A DNA stretch of 6,172 nt from SIG510 sp045540975 (GTDB taxonomy: Bacteria > Bacillota > Clostridia > Oscillospirales > JAAYXM01). The translations under genes and the position numbers were made by a program. Below, piece after piece: positions 5,932-6,172 of the stretch; position 1 is the first letter of the stretch, and each line of letters begins with the position of its first letter. The stretch spans positions 1-6,172 of the forward strand of contig JAZQIE010000148.1 of assembly GCA_045540975.1 (NCBI GenBank), written 5' to 3'. The notes beneath the pieces are model-generated. The model made no database searches, was not told the DNA's origin, and saw nothing but the letters and a program-made list of their open reading frames with translations.

Positions 5932-6172
5932 ATGACGGCAATCATCATTATTTTGGCGGTGCTTTTGCTCATCGTCATCCCGAACATCCGCATCGTACCG
6001 CAGGCAACCGAATTTGTCATCGAATTCTTAGGCAAATACAAGACCACCTGGTCGGCGGGTATCCATGTCAAAATCCCGATTCTCGAGCGCGTTGCAAAGC
6101 GCATCACCTTAAAAGAGCAGGTCATGGACTCCCCACCCCAGCCTGTTATCACCAAGGACAACGTCACCATGC
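5932..6172 (+). CDS. SPFH/band 7 (stomatin/prohibitin-like) membrane protein, 3'-partial
   Basis: The window shows the first 80 residues. An N-terminal hydrophobic segment (about 3-16, rich in Ile/Leu/Val) would anchor the protein in the cytoplasmic membrane. It is followed by the opening of the SPFH domain: IRIVPQATEFVIEFLGKYKTT, then an AGIHVKIPILERVAKRI stretch and LKEQVMDSPPQPVITKDNVTM, which match the bacterial stomatin/QmcA (YbbK) pattern very closely. Such proteins form large oligomers on membranes and are often encoded beside an NfeD-type partner; here that partner, if present, lies beyond the window. It follows the cyclase gene by 12 bases and appears to be in the same transcript. 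The family is secure; role and total length cannot be judged. Confidence 0.93.
   Translation, partial: MTAIIIILAVLLLIVIPNIRIVPQATEFVIEFLGKYKTTWSAGIHVKIPILERVAKRITLKEQVMDSPPQPVITKDNVTM

Noticed and set aside
5691..6170. 159-codon - strand frame across the cyclase and SPFH genes
   Set aside because: It runs antisense across two well-supported genes and their junction, with no family resemblance.

Overview
The window looks like a chromosomal stretch from an obligately anaerobic, moderately GC-rich member of the Clostridia (Firmicutes). The case rests on an oxygen-sensitive class III ribonucleotide reductase, strong GGAGG-type ribosome binding sites, a NagZ-type lipoprotein with the Firmicutes-style KHFPGYG motif, and a tiny four-cysteine protein resembling DUF6472, a family I associate with Clostridia. 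An Oscillospiraceae/Ruminococcaceae-type organism would fit, but the sequence alone does not fix a genus. I see no mobile element, tRNA, rRNA or CRISPR array.

Layout. Positions 1-2175 (+) hold the 3' part of nrdD, whose N-terminal ATP-cone is cut by the window edge. Its C-terminus is fused to a thioredoxin/glutaredoxin-like domain with a CPNC active site. After a hairpin at 2187-2213 comes a TrxB-family flavoprotein (2231-3139, +) that lacks the usual NADPH 2'-phosphate motif. A family 3 glycosidase lipoprotein (3139-4230, +) overlaps it by one base (TAATG). A strong hairpin at 4235-4264 has a T-run on each strand and serves as a shared terminator for this group and for the convergent TauE/SafE-type membrane transporter (4268 to about 5035, -).

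The transporter is divergent from a second + strand group: a 56-residue cysteine protein (5129-5299), a cyclase/kynurenine-formamidase-like metal hydrolase (5299-5919, TGATG overlap) and the start of an SPFH/band-7 membrane protein (5932 to window end). The divergent intergenic region holds a perfect 20-bp palindrome at 5068-5087. Each arm supplies the -35 box of one of two outward-facing promoter candidates, both with 17-bp spacers, so one regulator could control both directions.

How the genes may work together. NrdD-redoxin plus TrxB suggests a self-contained electron route: flavin reductase to fused redoxin to the NrdD active-site cysteines. The glycosidase is translationally coupled but has no obvious functional link (cell-wall turnover). 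The small cysteine protein, cyclase and SPFH protein appear to be co-transcribed, and their shared role is unknown.
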